Numbered from the stretch's first letter, positions 17,367 to 25,834 are shown. The stretch is DNA of 64,000 nt from Lachnospiraceae bacterium UBA7589 (GCA_002476495.1 DLKL01000046.1:1-64000); one strand, 5' to 3'. The notes: generated by a model not told the origin, from the sequence alone. Numbers and translations: made by a program.

Positions 17367-18433
17367 TATTTATCTCCGGCTCCGAGCAAGGCCTCTATTC
17401 CATATCTCATAGCCTTGGCTCTTATTTCATCATCCTCTTCACTGTCTTCATCCGACAGTGCCTTAATAAACCTGCCCAGAAGGTTGTTTTCATTCATCTC
17501 AAGCAGCTCATCTATATCATAATCTCTCTGGGTTTTATCGATTACTTCATTGATATTGTATCTTCTTATCAGGCTGCTGAGATTAATTTCCAGGTCATCA
17601 TCCACATTTCCCTTAAGCATTATACGATAGATATTATCAGCTCCGATGCTCTTGATATTATCCTCAACTACACTGACTATCTCTCCGTTGGTATAACCCT
17701 TTTCAAGCTCTAATGCCATATTAACGTAGCTTCTTTTGTTAGTCGGAATAAAGGTTATTCTGGTATTTTTCTCCTCGTCCACTTCTCCCAGAATGTATCC
17801 TCTTCTTCCTGTGTCAGTGTAAGAGATAGGTTCAAGGGAACCGGAAAATGCCATTCGGTTTTTCAATATGTGGGCAGGCTTATGTATGTGTCCCAATGCA
17901 ACATAATCAAAGCCCAGTCTTCCAAGCTTTTCTTTTGAAAAAGGCATATGCTGCTTATCACCGCCATGTCCCAGGAGGATATTGTATGCTTCCTCCTTTC
18001 CCGGTCTCATCCGCTCAAGAAGCCTTTCCCGGTATTCTCTTTGTCCGTAGCTGTATCCTGTAACACAGACATTAATATCTTCAAAAAATATCCTTGCAGC
18101 CTTATCCCTCGGAAATACAACTGTGTCTGATACAAATTCGTAGGTCTCCCATGGGGAATTTTCTTCAATATAATCATGATTGCCTGCTATAATAACGGTT
18201 TTTGTGACATCAAGCCTTTTCAATTTGTAATCCAACTCCTTAAGCTGCTGCATAGAAGGTGGAGCATCAAACAAATCCCCTGCAATAAGCAGCATATCTA
18301 CTCTCTGCTCCTGACATATATTCAGTATGCTGTCAAAGCTTTCCTGTATTTCCTCTGCTCTCCGGTTACTCCACTGTTTTCCTCTATCCGGCCTGACACC
18401 CAAATGGACATCGGCTATATGTATAAATTTCAT
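17366..18433 (-). CDS. SbcD/YhaO-like DNA repair metallophosphoesterase
   Basis: 355-aa calcineurin-like nuclease, Mre11/SbcD type. Metal-binding motifs are in order: HIADVHLG, AGDLFD, AGNHDYIE, and GHGGD with ALGHIHKP. The C-terminal part is the capping region. Two adjacent ATGs exist; the second (18433) is better spaced from GAGGTG than the first (18436). It is the first gene of a two-gene unit with the short SbcC-like ATPase and has a TTGCAT-17-TATAAT promoter at 18483-18511. It probably processes DNA double-strand ends or hairpins together with its partner. Confidence 0.9.
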   Translation of the reverse strand: MKFIHIADVHLGVRPDRGKQWSNRRAEEIQESFDSILNICQEQRVDMLLIAGDLFDAPPSMQQLKELDYKLKRLDVTKTVIIAGNHDYIEENSPWETYEFVSDTVVFPRDKAARIFFEDINVCVTGYSYGQREYRERLLERMRPGKEEAYNILLGHGGDKQHMPFSKEKLGRLGFDYVALGHIHKPAHILKNRMAFSGSLEPISYTDTGRRGYILGEVDEEKNTRITFIPTNKRSYVNMALELEKGYTNGEIVSVVEDNIKSIGADNIYRIMLKGNVDDDLEINLSSLIRRYNINEVIDKTQRDYDIDELLEMNENNLLGRFIKALSDEDSEEDDEIRAKAMRYGIEALLGAGDK

Positions 18434-18482
18434 CATTGCACCTCAATTATTTAACCTGAGTATTTTTAACCACATTTAGGTT

Positions 18483-18511
18483 ATTATAATACGATTTTTG
18501 TATATATGCAA
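18483..18511 (-). promoter_or_regulatory. promoter of the nuclease/ATPase pair
   Basis: Minus strand TTGCAT (18511-18506), 17-nt spacer, TATAAT (18488-18483), about 50 nt before the nuclease start. Confidence 0.65.
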
Positions 18512-18580
18512 TGTCTCATATTTTGAAATTTTATATTACAAAATCAAGGTGTGGGCACTAACAAAAGTAGTATTTTCTAC

Positions 18581-18634
18581 AAAAAAAGAGGCCTCCCCTC
18601 AACGGTTTTAAACCGTTAAAGCGACAGCCTCTTA
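18581..18634 (-). terminator. terminator of the amine-oxidation operon
   Basis: On the minus strand TAAGAGGC pairs with GCCTCTTTTTTT, enclosing a second perfect inverted repeat (AACGGTTT and AAACCGTT). The T7 tail follows directly. It closes the unit running from the leader at 24.6 kb. Confidence 0.85.
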
Positions 18635-18657
18635 CGGGGCATGTATTTAATACCTGC

Positions 18658-19818
18658 TTATTTGCAGGCTTCAAATATCTTCATAACATCTTCTGTATCC
18701 AACGGATAATAAGCTTTTGTCTTTATGCCACTGGTTCTTACTGCCTCTCCTGCCATCTCCAAAAATCTATCCTCTCCTATACCTGCCTGGCTTAGTCTTT
18801 CCGGAAGGCCAAGAGATATAAAAAATTCTCTTGTCATATCTATGGCTTTACCGGCAGCCTTATACTTGTCCACACATTTTATGTTCCAAACATTATTTGC
18901 ATACATAGCAAATCTGTCTACCGTTTCAGAGCACAAGACATATTCCATCCACTCCGGAGTAAGAATGGCAAGTCCAACTCCGTGGGTTATATCGTAGAAC
19001 GCACTTAATACATGCTCAATAGGATGCACTGACCATGCTCCTCCCTTTCCCACAGTTATAAGATGATTAAGGGCAAGAGTGCTGGTCCACATGAGATTAG
19101 ACCTGGCCTCATAGTTATCCGGCTCTTTCATGGCAACAGGACCGTATTTTAAACAGGTCATAAGCAGTGATTCTGATATACGGTCTGTAATATACGCCTG
19201 ATCATTTTTCTGAAAATACTGTTCAAAAATGTGTGACATTATGTCTGCCGTACCTGCCGCTGTCTGCTCCGGCGGAAGCGTATACAGATATGATGGATCA
19301 CATATTGAAAGACGCGGATACAGTAAAGGGCTGTTAATTTCCAGCTTTTCATGAGTTTCTTCATTGCTTATTACAGCTCCTGAATTCATTTCTGAGCCTG
19401 TGGCACATATGGTAAGCACCACAGCTACAGGCAATGCCTTTTTTACCTTACTTCTGTCCATCACCAGATCCCAGGGTCTGCCATCATAGCAGGCTGAACA
19501 GGCTATATGCTTTGATGCATCTATAACACTTCCACCACCTACAGCAAGTATAACCTCAATGCCTTTTTCCTTGCATAATCCGGCACCTTTTTCTACAGAA
19601 GAGAGCTTTGGGTTAGGCTCTATCCCACTCAGTTCATACACCTCAAAATCCTTTAGCAGGTCAAGAACATTTTGATATATTCCATTTTTCTTAATACTAC
19701 CTCCACCATATACCATAAGAACTTTTTTCCCATATTTAGCCAGTTCACCGGGCAGACATTCTATCTGGTTTTTTCCAAATCTTATATCAGTGGGGATATT
19801 AAATGTAAAATTATTCAT
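18658..19818 (-). CDS. iron-containing alcohol dehydrogenase (BdhA/YugJ-like)
   Basis: 386-aa group III, metal-dependent alcohol dehydrogenase. The NAD(P)-binding region has GGGS repeats (VYGGGSIKKNG and AVGGGSVIDASKHIA). The metal ligands lie in AGTADIMSHIFEQ (Asp and His), HPIEHVLSAFYD and ITHGVGLAI. GSEMNSGAVISN is the typical substrate-site stretch. Closest by pattern to butanol dehydrogenase/YugJ-type enzymes. It is the last gene of the operon, 60 nt behind the DAO-type flavoprotein, and could reduce an aldehyde released by amine oxidation to an alcohol (inference). Length is normal and the motifs are complete. Confidence 0.93.
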   Translation of the reverse strand: MNNFTFNIPTDIRFGKNQIECLPGELAKYGKKVLMVYGGGSIKKNGIYQNVLDLLKDFEVYELSGIEPNPKLSSVEKGAGLCKEKGIEVILAVGGGSVIDASKHIACSACYDGRPWDLVMDRSKVKKALPVAVVLTICATGSEMNSGAVISNEETHEKLEINSPLLYPRLSICDPSYLYTLPPEQTAAGTADIMSHIFEQYFQKNDQAYITDRISESLLMTCLKYGPVAMKEPDNYEARSNLMWTSTLALNHLITVGKGGAWSVHPIEHVLSAFYDITHGVGLAILTPEWMEYVLCSETVDRFAMYANNVWNIKCVDKYKAAGKAIDMTREFFISLGLPERLSQAGIGEDRFLEMAGEAVRTSGIKTKAYYPLDTEDVMKIFEACK

Positions 19819-19878
19819 TCATTATTCCTCCCTTACATTTTTTCTCTGACACATTTTTATACATTAATTGACACCCGG

Positions 19879-21009
19879 CTATATTTTTGCTTTATACCTG
19901 TCATACCTTAAATCATAAAGAGAAATATCTGTTGTATCTGTAAGCATAAGCTTAGCCAGCTGTTCCCCTGCTGCCGGAGCAATTCCAAATCCATGTCCGT
20001 TAAACGCACAGGCAACGTAAAGTCCCGGCACCTCGTCTACCTTTCCAAGTGAAGGTACTCCGTCTGAGGAGGCATCCATCCAGCCTGCCCAGGTTCTTAC
20101 AATCTTCGCCTTGGCCAGATCCGGAAAATACCTCATTATGCCCCTGCATATACAGGGAGCAGTTTTGCTGTTGGTAACAGGAGTTCCGTTATCCTTATTG
20201 TACCTTTCAAGCCCTGATGAGCCTCCAAATACAAAGGAGCCATGCTTTGTCTGATGTCCATAGAAATCTGCTTCGGCTGTTCCTAGCATCTGATCAAACA
20301 TGTGAGGCTCAGCCTCGGTTACCAAAGCCTCAAGCAACGAATTTGTCATAGGTATATCAATGCCTACACTGGTGAGTACCGGCCTGCTGTCCAGGCCTGC
20401 CGCCACAAGTATCTTATCCGCCTCATATATATTATTAGGAGTAATTACCCTTCTGACCCGTCCCCTTATTATCTCCAGCGACTTAACAGGTTCTCCGGTA
20501 ATAAATCTGACTCCCATACGCCTTGCCATCTTATAAAATCCCAGAGTTGTGGTTAAAGGATTTGCATGTCCGTCTGTCGGACAATAACTGGCACAGGTTA
20601 CCTCCCTGGACAGATATGGATTTATCTGTCTTACCTCATCTCCGTCTATCATCCTTACATCAAGTCCAACCCCTCTTGCACTGTCCGCCAGCTTAGTAAG
20701 AATTGCCCTGTGGGCTTCTGTTTTGCCAAGCCTCAGATTTCCATCCTGATGATATTCACAGTCCACCTCCAGCTCTTCAGAAAGATGTGGCCACAGATTT
20801 TTGATTCCATACATTACAAGAGGCAATTCCCTTACATCACGGCCCGACTGTCTTACGCCACCACCATTTCTGGATGAGCCTCCATTACCGATATGGTCTG
20901 AACCCTCCAGCACAATTACGTCCTTAAGGCCCTTTTTGGCAAGATAGTAGGCTGTTGCACACCCTATAATGCCTCCACCGATTATAATTACTTCTGCATT
21001 ACTACTCAT
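19879..21009 (-). CDS. DAO-family FAD dehydrogenase subunit
   Basis: 376-aa flavoprotein of the D-amino-acid-oxidase/sarcosine-oxidase-beta family, expected to oxidise a C-N bond of an amino or imino acid or amine. N-terminal FAD motif: VIIIGGGIIGCATAYYLAKKG. The SSRNGGGVRQ loop and C-terminal FNGHGFGIAPAAGEQLAKLM are typical of HcnC, OoxB and D-hydroxyproline dehydrogenase beta subunits. The open frame extends to 21045; ATG 21009 has GGAGG at 9 nt and was chosen. It overlaps the BFD-like gene by 8 nt. With the 2Fe-2S, BFD and FAD/ferredoxin proteins it should form one membrane-free dehydrogenase complex. Substrate not readable. Confidence 0.88.
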   Translation of the reverse strand: MSSNAEVIIIGGGIIGCATAYYLAKKGLKDVIVLEGSDHIGNGGSSRNGGGVRQSGRDVRELPLVMYGIKNLWPHLSEELEVDCEYHQDGNLRLGKTEAHRAILTKLADSARGVGLDVRMIDGDEVRQINPYLSREVTCASYCPTDGHANPLTTTLGFYKMARRMGVRFITGEPVKSLEIIRGRVRRVITPNNIYEADKILVAAGLDSRPVLTSVGIDIPMTNSLLEALVTEAEPHMFDQMLGTAEADFYGHQTKHGSFVFGGSSGLERYNKDNGTPVTNSKTAPCICRGIMRYFPDLAKAKIVRTWAGWMDASSDGVPSLGKVDEVPGLYVACAFNGHGFGIAPAAGEQLAKLMLTDTTDISLYDLRYDRYKAKI

Positions 21010-21340
21010 GGACATCCGCCTCCTTTGCCTCATTTGCAAATACATACATTTCTATTGGTCTCATAGGGACTCTTGATGTAGCCGGTTCAAGCTCTGCAGG
21101 AGAAATTCCAAGCTCTCTTGCCACAATTCCCTTAACCAGCTTTGAACAGGTCTGTCCCTGGCAAAGTCCCATTCCTGTCCTGAGATACCTCCGTATCTCT
21201 GTCATTGTCCACATTCCGTCATGGACAGCCCTTCTTATCTCACCCTTTGTAATCTCCTCGCACCTGCATATCAGCATATCATCATCCTCTGCCGGCACAA
21301 ATGGACCTATATCTCTTGTTCTGTCATTTACCTTATTCAT
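21002..21340 (-). CDS. BFD-like [2Fe-2S]-binding protein
   Basis: 112-aa small iron-sulfur protein. The four cluster cysteines are in ICRCEEITKGE and GMGLCQGQTC, the pattern of bacterioferritin-associated-ferredoxin-type domains. These domains are usually fused to the large FAD subunit of HcnB/OoxA-type dehydrogenases; here the domain is a separate gene. The C-terminal tail (ELGISPAELEP, RVPMRPIEM) is also found in such fusions. Start is ATG 21340 with GGAAGGAG at 9 nt; the earlier ATG directly touches the ribosome binding site. Likely passes electrons inside the complex. Confidence 0.85.
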   Translation of the reverse strand: MNKVNDRTRDIGPFVPAEDDDMLICRCEEITKGEIRRAVHDGMWTMTEIRRYLRTGMGLCQGQTCSKLVKGIVARELGISPAELEPATSRVPMRPIEMYVFANEAKEADVHE

Positions 21341-21357
21341 ATGAAGCATCTCCTTCC

Positions 21358-22935
21358 TTATTCTGCTTTGAAAAATCTTGCTTTCATTGCATATTCCTTA
21401 GGGACTCTCATAGTAAGCAGGTTAGTTTTGTCAAAAGCCTTCAGGCTCTTAACAGATACTACCTCAGCCTGACAAATCTCCTGACCATTTCTACCCAGAC
21501 CTGCCCCCTTTGTTCCCGGCTCAGGCAAAGGCAGAAATTCGTATGGCAGTGTAACTGTAGCAGTTCCGTCTCCACAATCCTCATCTACCAGGAAAATAGC
21601 CTGTCCCGAACAGGAGGCAACACACATTCCACAATTAATACATTCCTCCGGGCGGGGCACCTTAGGCAAGGAGGTTATATTATCACCTATATTGATGCAT
21701 TTTTTAGGACATGCATCCTGACATGGGTTACATGGTATATTCTGTGTACATTCAATAACCGGATGAATCCCCTTTGAATGGGTAACTCCCGGAAAACGTT
21801 CTATCTCATCATCGCTGACATAGCCCTTGGTGAGCAGACTTTGGGAAACCTGTATTCCCTCCTCTGTCTCCGTAATATTTTTACCTCTGTTCTGAGGTGC
21901 AAACATACCCTGTCTTAAACCTGACAATGCATGTTCAAGCTCTTTTATTTCTGAATCAAGCCTAGCCTTATCCATATATCCCAGATATTCAGCGGCAGTA
22001 ATTCCGGCCATTCTTCCCTCTATCATGGCACTTGAGGCCTCCTCAATGCCTGATACGTCCCCTGCCACAAATATTCCCGGTATAGAGGTTCTTCCGTTTT
22101 CATCACAAATAGGAACCTGACCCCCCCGCTTAGGATTATCCTCCATTTGACAGCCGGCCATTTTTAGAAGCTGGGACATAGGAGAAAGTCCTACCGCAAG
22201 ACATATGGTATCCACGTCAAAATGCTTTTCGGTTCCCGGAATAAATTTAAAATTTTCGTCAATCTGTGCAATAGTTACACCGGTTACGCACTCCTCTCCC
22301 TCAGCCTTAACAATTGTATGGGATAAGTAAAAGGGTACCCCTGTTCTTGCCACCTTGGCTGCGTGTACACCATAACCACCTACTTTAGGAGCTGCATCCA
22401 CCAGTGCTACTACCTCACAGCCACATTGCAGAAGCTGAAAGGATACAACAAGTCCTACATTTCCTGAACCCAGCATAAGAATTTTCTGCCCGGGCTTTAC
22501 CCCGTGAAGATTCATCATGGTCTGCGCCGCTCCTGCACCTATAACTCCCGGAAGAGTCCAGCCCGGAAATGTAACCATATTTTCCGCTGCACCTGTTGCA
22601 ATAATTATGGCATCACCCTTATAGTGGCATACTTCCTCTCCGATTTTAACAACTATCTCCTTGTCCTGATAAAGACCTATAACTGTGGCATTAAGCTTTA
22701 CCTCAACTCCCACCTCGTCTGCCTCGGCAAGCAGCTGCTCGCCTATTACAAAGCCTCGTATCTTGGCCTTATGCTCCTTTGAGCCAAAAAATTTATGTAT
22801 CTGTTTAAAAAGCTGTCCTCCCGGCTTTTCATTTTCATCAAATATAATTGTCTTCATTCCCCTTTTTGCCGCTTCTATTGCTGCCGACAGACCGGACGGT
22901 CCTGCTCCTACTATTATCAAATCATATCTTTTCAT
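21358..22935 (-). CDS. FAD/NAD(P) oxidoreductase with C-terminal ferredoxin domain
   Basis: 525-aa large subunit of an amine/imino-acid dehydrogenase-type complex. Residues 1-330 are a pyridine nucleotide-disulfide oxidoreductase fold: FAD motif LIIVGAGPSGLSAAIEAA, second nucleotide motif ILMLGSGNVGLVVS and GIFVAGDVSGIEEAS. After an alpha-helical linker comes a 2x[4Fe-4S] ferredoxin module, CTQNIPCNPCQDACP and CINCGMCVASC. HcnB/OoxA-type homologues usually carry a BFD domain here; in this organism the BFD is a separate downstream gene and the ferredoxin takes its place. Start ATG 22935 has AAGGAG. Electrons may go to NAD(P) or a ferredoxin-like acceptor (inference). Confidence 0.87.
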   Translation of the reverse strand: MKRYDLIIVGAGPSGLSAAIEAAKRGMKTIIFDENEKPGGQLFKQIHKFFGSKEHKAKIRGFVIGEQLLAEADEVGVEVKLNATVIGLYQDKEIVVKIGEEVCHYKGDAIIIATGAAENMVTFPGWTLPGVIGAGAAQTMMNLHGVKPGQKILMLGSGNVGLVVSFQLLQCGCEVVALVDAAPKVGGYGVHAAKVARTGVPFYLSHTIVKAEGEECVTGVTIAQIDENFKFIPGTEKHFDVDTICLAVGLSPMSQLLKMAGCQMEDNPKRGGQVPICDENGRTSIPGIFVAGDVSGIEEASSAMIEGRMAGITAAEYLGYMDKARLDSEIKELEHALSGLRQGMFAPQNRGKNITETEEGIQVSQSLLTKGYVSDDEIERFPGVTHSKGIHPVIECTQNIPCNPCQDACPKKCINIGDNITSLPKVPRPEECINCGMCVASCSGQAIFLVDEDCGDGTATVTLPYEFLPLPEPGTKGAGLGRNGQEICQAEVVSVKSLKAFDKTNLLTMRVPKEYAMKARFFKAE

Positions 22936-22997
22936 ATAAATCACACTCCTTTTTATACGATTATCTTCTGACAGTTTCCTACATATTCCTATGAATT

Positions 22998-23324
22998 TTA
23001 CTGTTCCTCAAAGGGTACTGATGACACACCATACTGTGTTTTAATATCCATTCCCTCCTTTAGGGGAGTAATGCAGGTTCTCACATTAGGCACTCCGTCC
23101 ACAACCATAACACAGTCTGTACACCTGCCTATTGCACAGAAGATTCCTCTGGGCTTATGCTCCTTCTTTGTATATCTGTGAACCATAACCCCTGCTGCCT
23201 TCAATGCCGCAGCTATAGGCTCGCCCTCATATCCTGTCATTTCCTTTCCGTCAAAGGTAAATGTGATTTTTTTTCCTTTCTTTGTTTCTCCAAGTATTGG
23301 ATGAGTTTCAATTCTGGTTTCCAT
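22998..23324 (-). CDS. 2Fe-2S ferredoxin-like subunit (HcnA/OoxC type)
   Basis: 108-aa small subunit with a plant-type [2Fe-2S] fold. The cluster cysteines are in GIFCAIGRCTDCVMVVDG and a later VRTCITPL, the pattern seen in HcnA and gamma subunits of opine or hydroxyproline dehydrogenases. Start ATG 23324 is set by AAGGAGGG at 6 nt; an in-frame codon at 23342 lacks one. It lies between an ornithine-cyclodeaminase-like gene and the large FAD subunit in one operon and should be the electron entry or relay subunit of that complex. Confidence 0.86.
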   Translation of the reverse strand: METRIETHPILGETKKGKKITFTFDGKEMTGYEGEPIAAALKAAGVMVHRYTKKEHKPRGIFCAIGRCTDCVMVVDGVPNVRTCITPLKEGMDIKTQYGVSSVPFEEQ

Positions 23325-23372
23325 GTATATCCCTCCTTGCAATTGCCCGCCGGCTTTCTCTTTATGGTTTCT

Positions 23373-24509
23373 CTATGACAATTCCGGTTTATCCCACAGT
23401 CTTAACATCGTACCAAGTCCCAGCTTTTTTGCCCTGTTGTAACACACACTGCCCCATGCCACATCTTCAACCGGCATTCCTCCTACAGAAAAAATAAATA
23501 TCTGTTCTTCAGAGATTCTCCCCGGCTTTTTGCCATATATAATATCTCCCAGGTCATATATATCCTCTCTGTTTATTATTCCGTCATGCACCATATCCGT
23601 AAACTTTGAACCAATAATATTATTGGCTCCAAAGGACGGATATGGAAATTCCTCAGACCATGCATCGTAAAGCTGCATATTATCCACCACAAGGGTACAC
23701 CTTTCTGCCATATCCCTGCTGTCCATATCAAAACAGCTAAGTCCCACAATTACAGCTCCCGGTTTTATCCATTCACCCTTTACATAAGGATACTTTGACG
23801 GATCGGTTCCTCCTGTATTCGCAAAGGAAATAATATCCGTATCCCTCACCAGCTCCTCTACTGTATCCACACTGTATATTTTTTTTATATCCGGATACTT
23901 TTCTTTGGCATATTTTACAAAGGCATCCAGAGATTTCTTACTACGACCCTTAACCTTTATCTCCTCAATTCCCGGACACACTGTTATAATTGCCTCCAAT
24001 GAGGTTTTTCCCATAACTCCCGGTCCGCATATTCCGCAGACTCTGGAATCCTTATTCGCCAGATATTTTACCCCGACACCGGGTATTGCTCCGGTTCTCA
24101 TTGCACTTAATATGTTGGCGCTCATAAGACAAAGAGGAGCGCCTGTTGTTTTATCATTAAGCATAACTGTAAGGATAGACCGGGGAAGTCCCTTCTCCTT
24201 ATTGGACATATTAGAGCCATACCACTTCATTCCCATAAGATCAAAGGGACCACCTATATAAGCCGGCATAGCCATAAATCTTCTGTCATCACCCTCATCC
24301 AGTGGCATATTCGGAAATGGTGATGTCCTTGGAAATGAGACCTGGCTGCCATGGGAATTATGGTTTTCTCCACCCATAACATAATCTCCCTGGTTAAGAC
24401 ACTTAACTACCTCCTCCATGGCATCAATACACTGGGGCATATTCTTTACTCCCGCCTTTATCATGTCCTCTTCATTTAAAAATAGAAAATCTATTGTTGG
24501 ATATGCCAT
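23373..24509 (-). CDS. ornithine cyclodeaminase/mu-crystallin family protein 1
   Basis: 378-aa member of the OCD/mu-crystallin family, some of whose clostridial members are annotated as tyramine oxidase subunit B. The NAD-binding loop is complete: GICGPGVMGKTSLEAI. SANILSAMRTGAIPGVGVKYLA is the substrate-side family segment. In characterised members the activity is ornithine cyclisation or NAD(P)-linked ketimine/imino-acid reduction. Start ATG 24509 has AGGAGGG at 6 nt; the frame runs to 24551 into the terminator of the leader. First gene of the operon to 18658, preceded by the attenuator-like leader at 24550-24610. A second, diverged copy lies directly upstream. Confidence 0.88.
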   Translation of the reverse strand: MAYPTIDFLFLNEEDMIKAGVKNMPQCIDAMEEVVKCLNQGDYVMGGENHNSHGSQVSFPRTSPFPNMPLDEGDDRRFMAMPAYIGGPFDLMGMKWYGSNMSNKEKGLPRSILTVMLNDKTTGAPLCLMSANILSAMRTGAIPGVGVKYLANKDSRVCGICGPGVMGKTSLEAIITVCPGIEEIKVKGRSKKSLDAFVKYAKEKYPDIKKIYSVDTVEELVRDTDIISFANTGGTDPSKYPYVKGEWIKPGAVIVGLSCFDMDSRDMAERCTLVVDNMQLYDAWSEEFPYPSFGANNIIGSKFTDMVHDGIINREDIYDLGDIIYGKKPGRISEEQIFIFSVGGMPVEDVAWGSVCYNRAKKLGLGTMLRLWDKPELS

Positions 24510-24549
24510 ATTTATCCCTCCTGTCATCCATTCATATACTTCAAAATGC

Positions 24550-24610
24550 AAAAACGGAGCTGTTTCAAACAGCTCCGTTGCTCCTTGTAGCCATAATATA
24601 GCTTTATGGC
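24550..24610 (-). promoter_or_regulatory. leader with terminator and ANTAR-like two-hairpin element (copy 1)
   Basis: On the minus strand, hairpin P1 (24610-24590, arms GCCATAA/TTATGGC, apical AAAGCT) is followed after 7 nt by AGC-AACGGA-GCT (24582-24571), a 3-bp stem with a hexaloop having A at 1 and G at 4. The same GGAGCTGT is the 5' arm of a perfect terminator (24579-24553) with a T5 tail. P2 and terminator are mutually exclusive, the logic of ANTAR-controlled antitermination. An almost identical arrangement precedes the PII gene (30284-30348). No ANTAR protein is in the window, and the P2 stem is short, so the assignment is tentative; the terminator itself is clear. Confidence 0.5.
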
Positions 24611-24639
24611 TCCTAATTCAATTACTCTTACTTCCCATT

Positions 24640-24680
24640 ATTATACTTAAATCATACCAGAAATACTTAAAAATAAGTAT
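24640..24680 (-). promoter_or_regulatory. promoter and overlapping inverted repeat before OCD-like gene 1
   Basis: An 18-bp inverted repeat ATACTTA-TTTT-TAAGTAT (24680-24663) lies directly upstream of a perfect -10 TATAAT (24645-24640). Its proximal half occupies the -35 position at 17-nt spacing. That location is typical for a LuxR-type activator site. The region lies 5 nt beyond the stop of OCD-like gene 2, so the repeat could instead help end that transcript. Confidence 0.45.
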
Positions 24681-24685
24681 ATTCC

Positions 24686-25834
24686 CTAGTACATATATGG
24701 CTCCTTCCACAAATTAAGGCTTGTCCCTATTCCAAGCTCAAGTGCCTTCTGATAGCAATCATAACCCCAGGATAAATCCTCCAGTGGCATGCCTCCTATA
24801 CTGCACATTATAATTTCGTCATCATTCTCACGACCTGCCGACAACCCATTTACCATATCACTTATATTGATAACCTGCTGTCTTTTGATTTTACCGGTCT
24901 GTACCAGATGCACAAAATGTATACCCATTATCACCCATTCTCTCTTATTTCCAAAGGCATCTACAGCTCCACGGGCAATAAAATTGTTCATGTATTTTTC
25001 GTACATCCCATAGTTATCGACCACCATTTTTGTATTGAGAAAATCATCAAACTGCCTGTACAAAAATGATCCCATGGAGAATACGGTTGCTCCCTTCTTA
25101 AACCATTCAAGATGAAATTCTTCCATATTTTCCCTGGTTACCGACATTGCCTCACTTACAACGTCAGCTTCACGGCAGGCTTCCTTAAGACTTTCACATA
25201 TTACTATCTCCTTAACCCGGGGATATTTTTCCTCAATAAACTTCTTCATGGCTATAGCAGTTTTTGAATTAACCGAGCTGCCTCGCAGCTTAATTTTTTC
25301 AATATGTGGAAGCACCTCCATATAACACATCAGAGCACATTTGTTTATTACCCCGGGACCTATTAGGGATAAAACCTTCGCATCCTTTCTGGCCAGATAT
25401 TTTGCCGACATGGCCGGCATTGCACCTGTTCTCATTGCACTTAAAAGATTCGCCGACATAATCGCCTTTGGCGCCCCTGTATCTACATCAGAAAGGGTTA
25501 CCATGAGGATAGATCTGGGTAATTTGAGTGCAGTATTATGACTGTTTGAACCATAATATTTTTGTCCTGCAATATGAAACCTTCCTCCCAGGTAGGCGGG
25601 CATAGCCATAAATCTTCTGTCAGGACCATCATCAAGAGGAAAGCCCTCAATATCTGACTTTTGCGGAAAATTCATCTGAAGGCCATGTTCATCACCCTTT
25701 GGCCCACCTAACAGGAAATCCTTTTTTCCAAACAATGACATTGTATCCTCCATTGTCTTTATACAGGCAACAGGGTCCAGAACCCCTGCCTTTATCATAT
25801 CCTCTTCATCCAGGTATAAAAAATCAATTCTCAC
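24686..25834 (-). CDS. ornithine cyclodeaminase/mu-crystallin family protein 2 (GTG start)
   Basis: 382-aa OCD-family protein, a paralogue of the gene at 23373. Shared landmarks are RRFMAMPAYLGG, SANLLSAMRTGAMPAMSAKY and CSIGGMPLEDLSWG. The nucleotide loop differs: SLIGPGVINKCALMC lacks the third glycine seen in paralogue 1 (GPGVMGK), so cofactor binding may differ or be weak. Start is GTG with AGGTGG at 7 nt. It is the last gene of the potABCD unit, 72 nt behind potD, with a small tri-loop hairpin (25872-25884) in the gap. A heteromer of both paralogues or two related substrates is possible. Confidence 0.86.
   Translation of the reverse strand: MRIDFLYLDEEDMIKAGVLDPVACIKTMEDTMSLFGKKDFLLGGPKGDEHGLQMNFPQKSDIEGFPLDDGPDRRFMAMPAYLGGRFHIAGQKYYGSNSHNTALKLPRSILMVTLSDVDTGAPKAIMSANLLSAMRTGAMPAMSAKYLARKDAKVLSLIGPGVINKCALMCYMEVLPHIEKIKLRGSSVNSKTAIAMKKFIEEKYPRVKEIVICESLKEACREADVVSEAMSVTRENMEEFHLEWFKKGATVFSMGSFLYRQFDDFLNTKMVVDNYGMYEKYMNNFIARGAVDAFGNKREWVIMGIHFVHLVQTGKIKRQQVINISDMVNGLSAGRENDDEIIMCSIGGMPLEDLSWGYDCYQKALELGIGTSLNLWKEPYMY

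Noticed and set aside
21301..21777. 158-codon plus-strand frame opposite the FAD/ferredoxin gene
   Set aside because: Antisense shadow with Cys/Ser-rich composition arising from reversed ferredoxin codons.
19879..23324. Hydrogen cyanide synthase (hcnABC)
   Set aside because: The subunit types match, but so do opine, hydroxyproline and other amine dehydrogenases. Gene context (polyamine transport, OCD proteins) and an anaerobic host argue against cyanide production.
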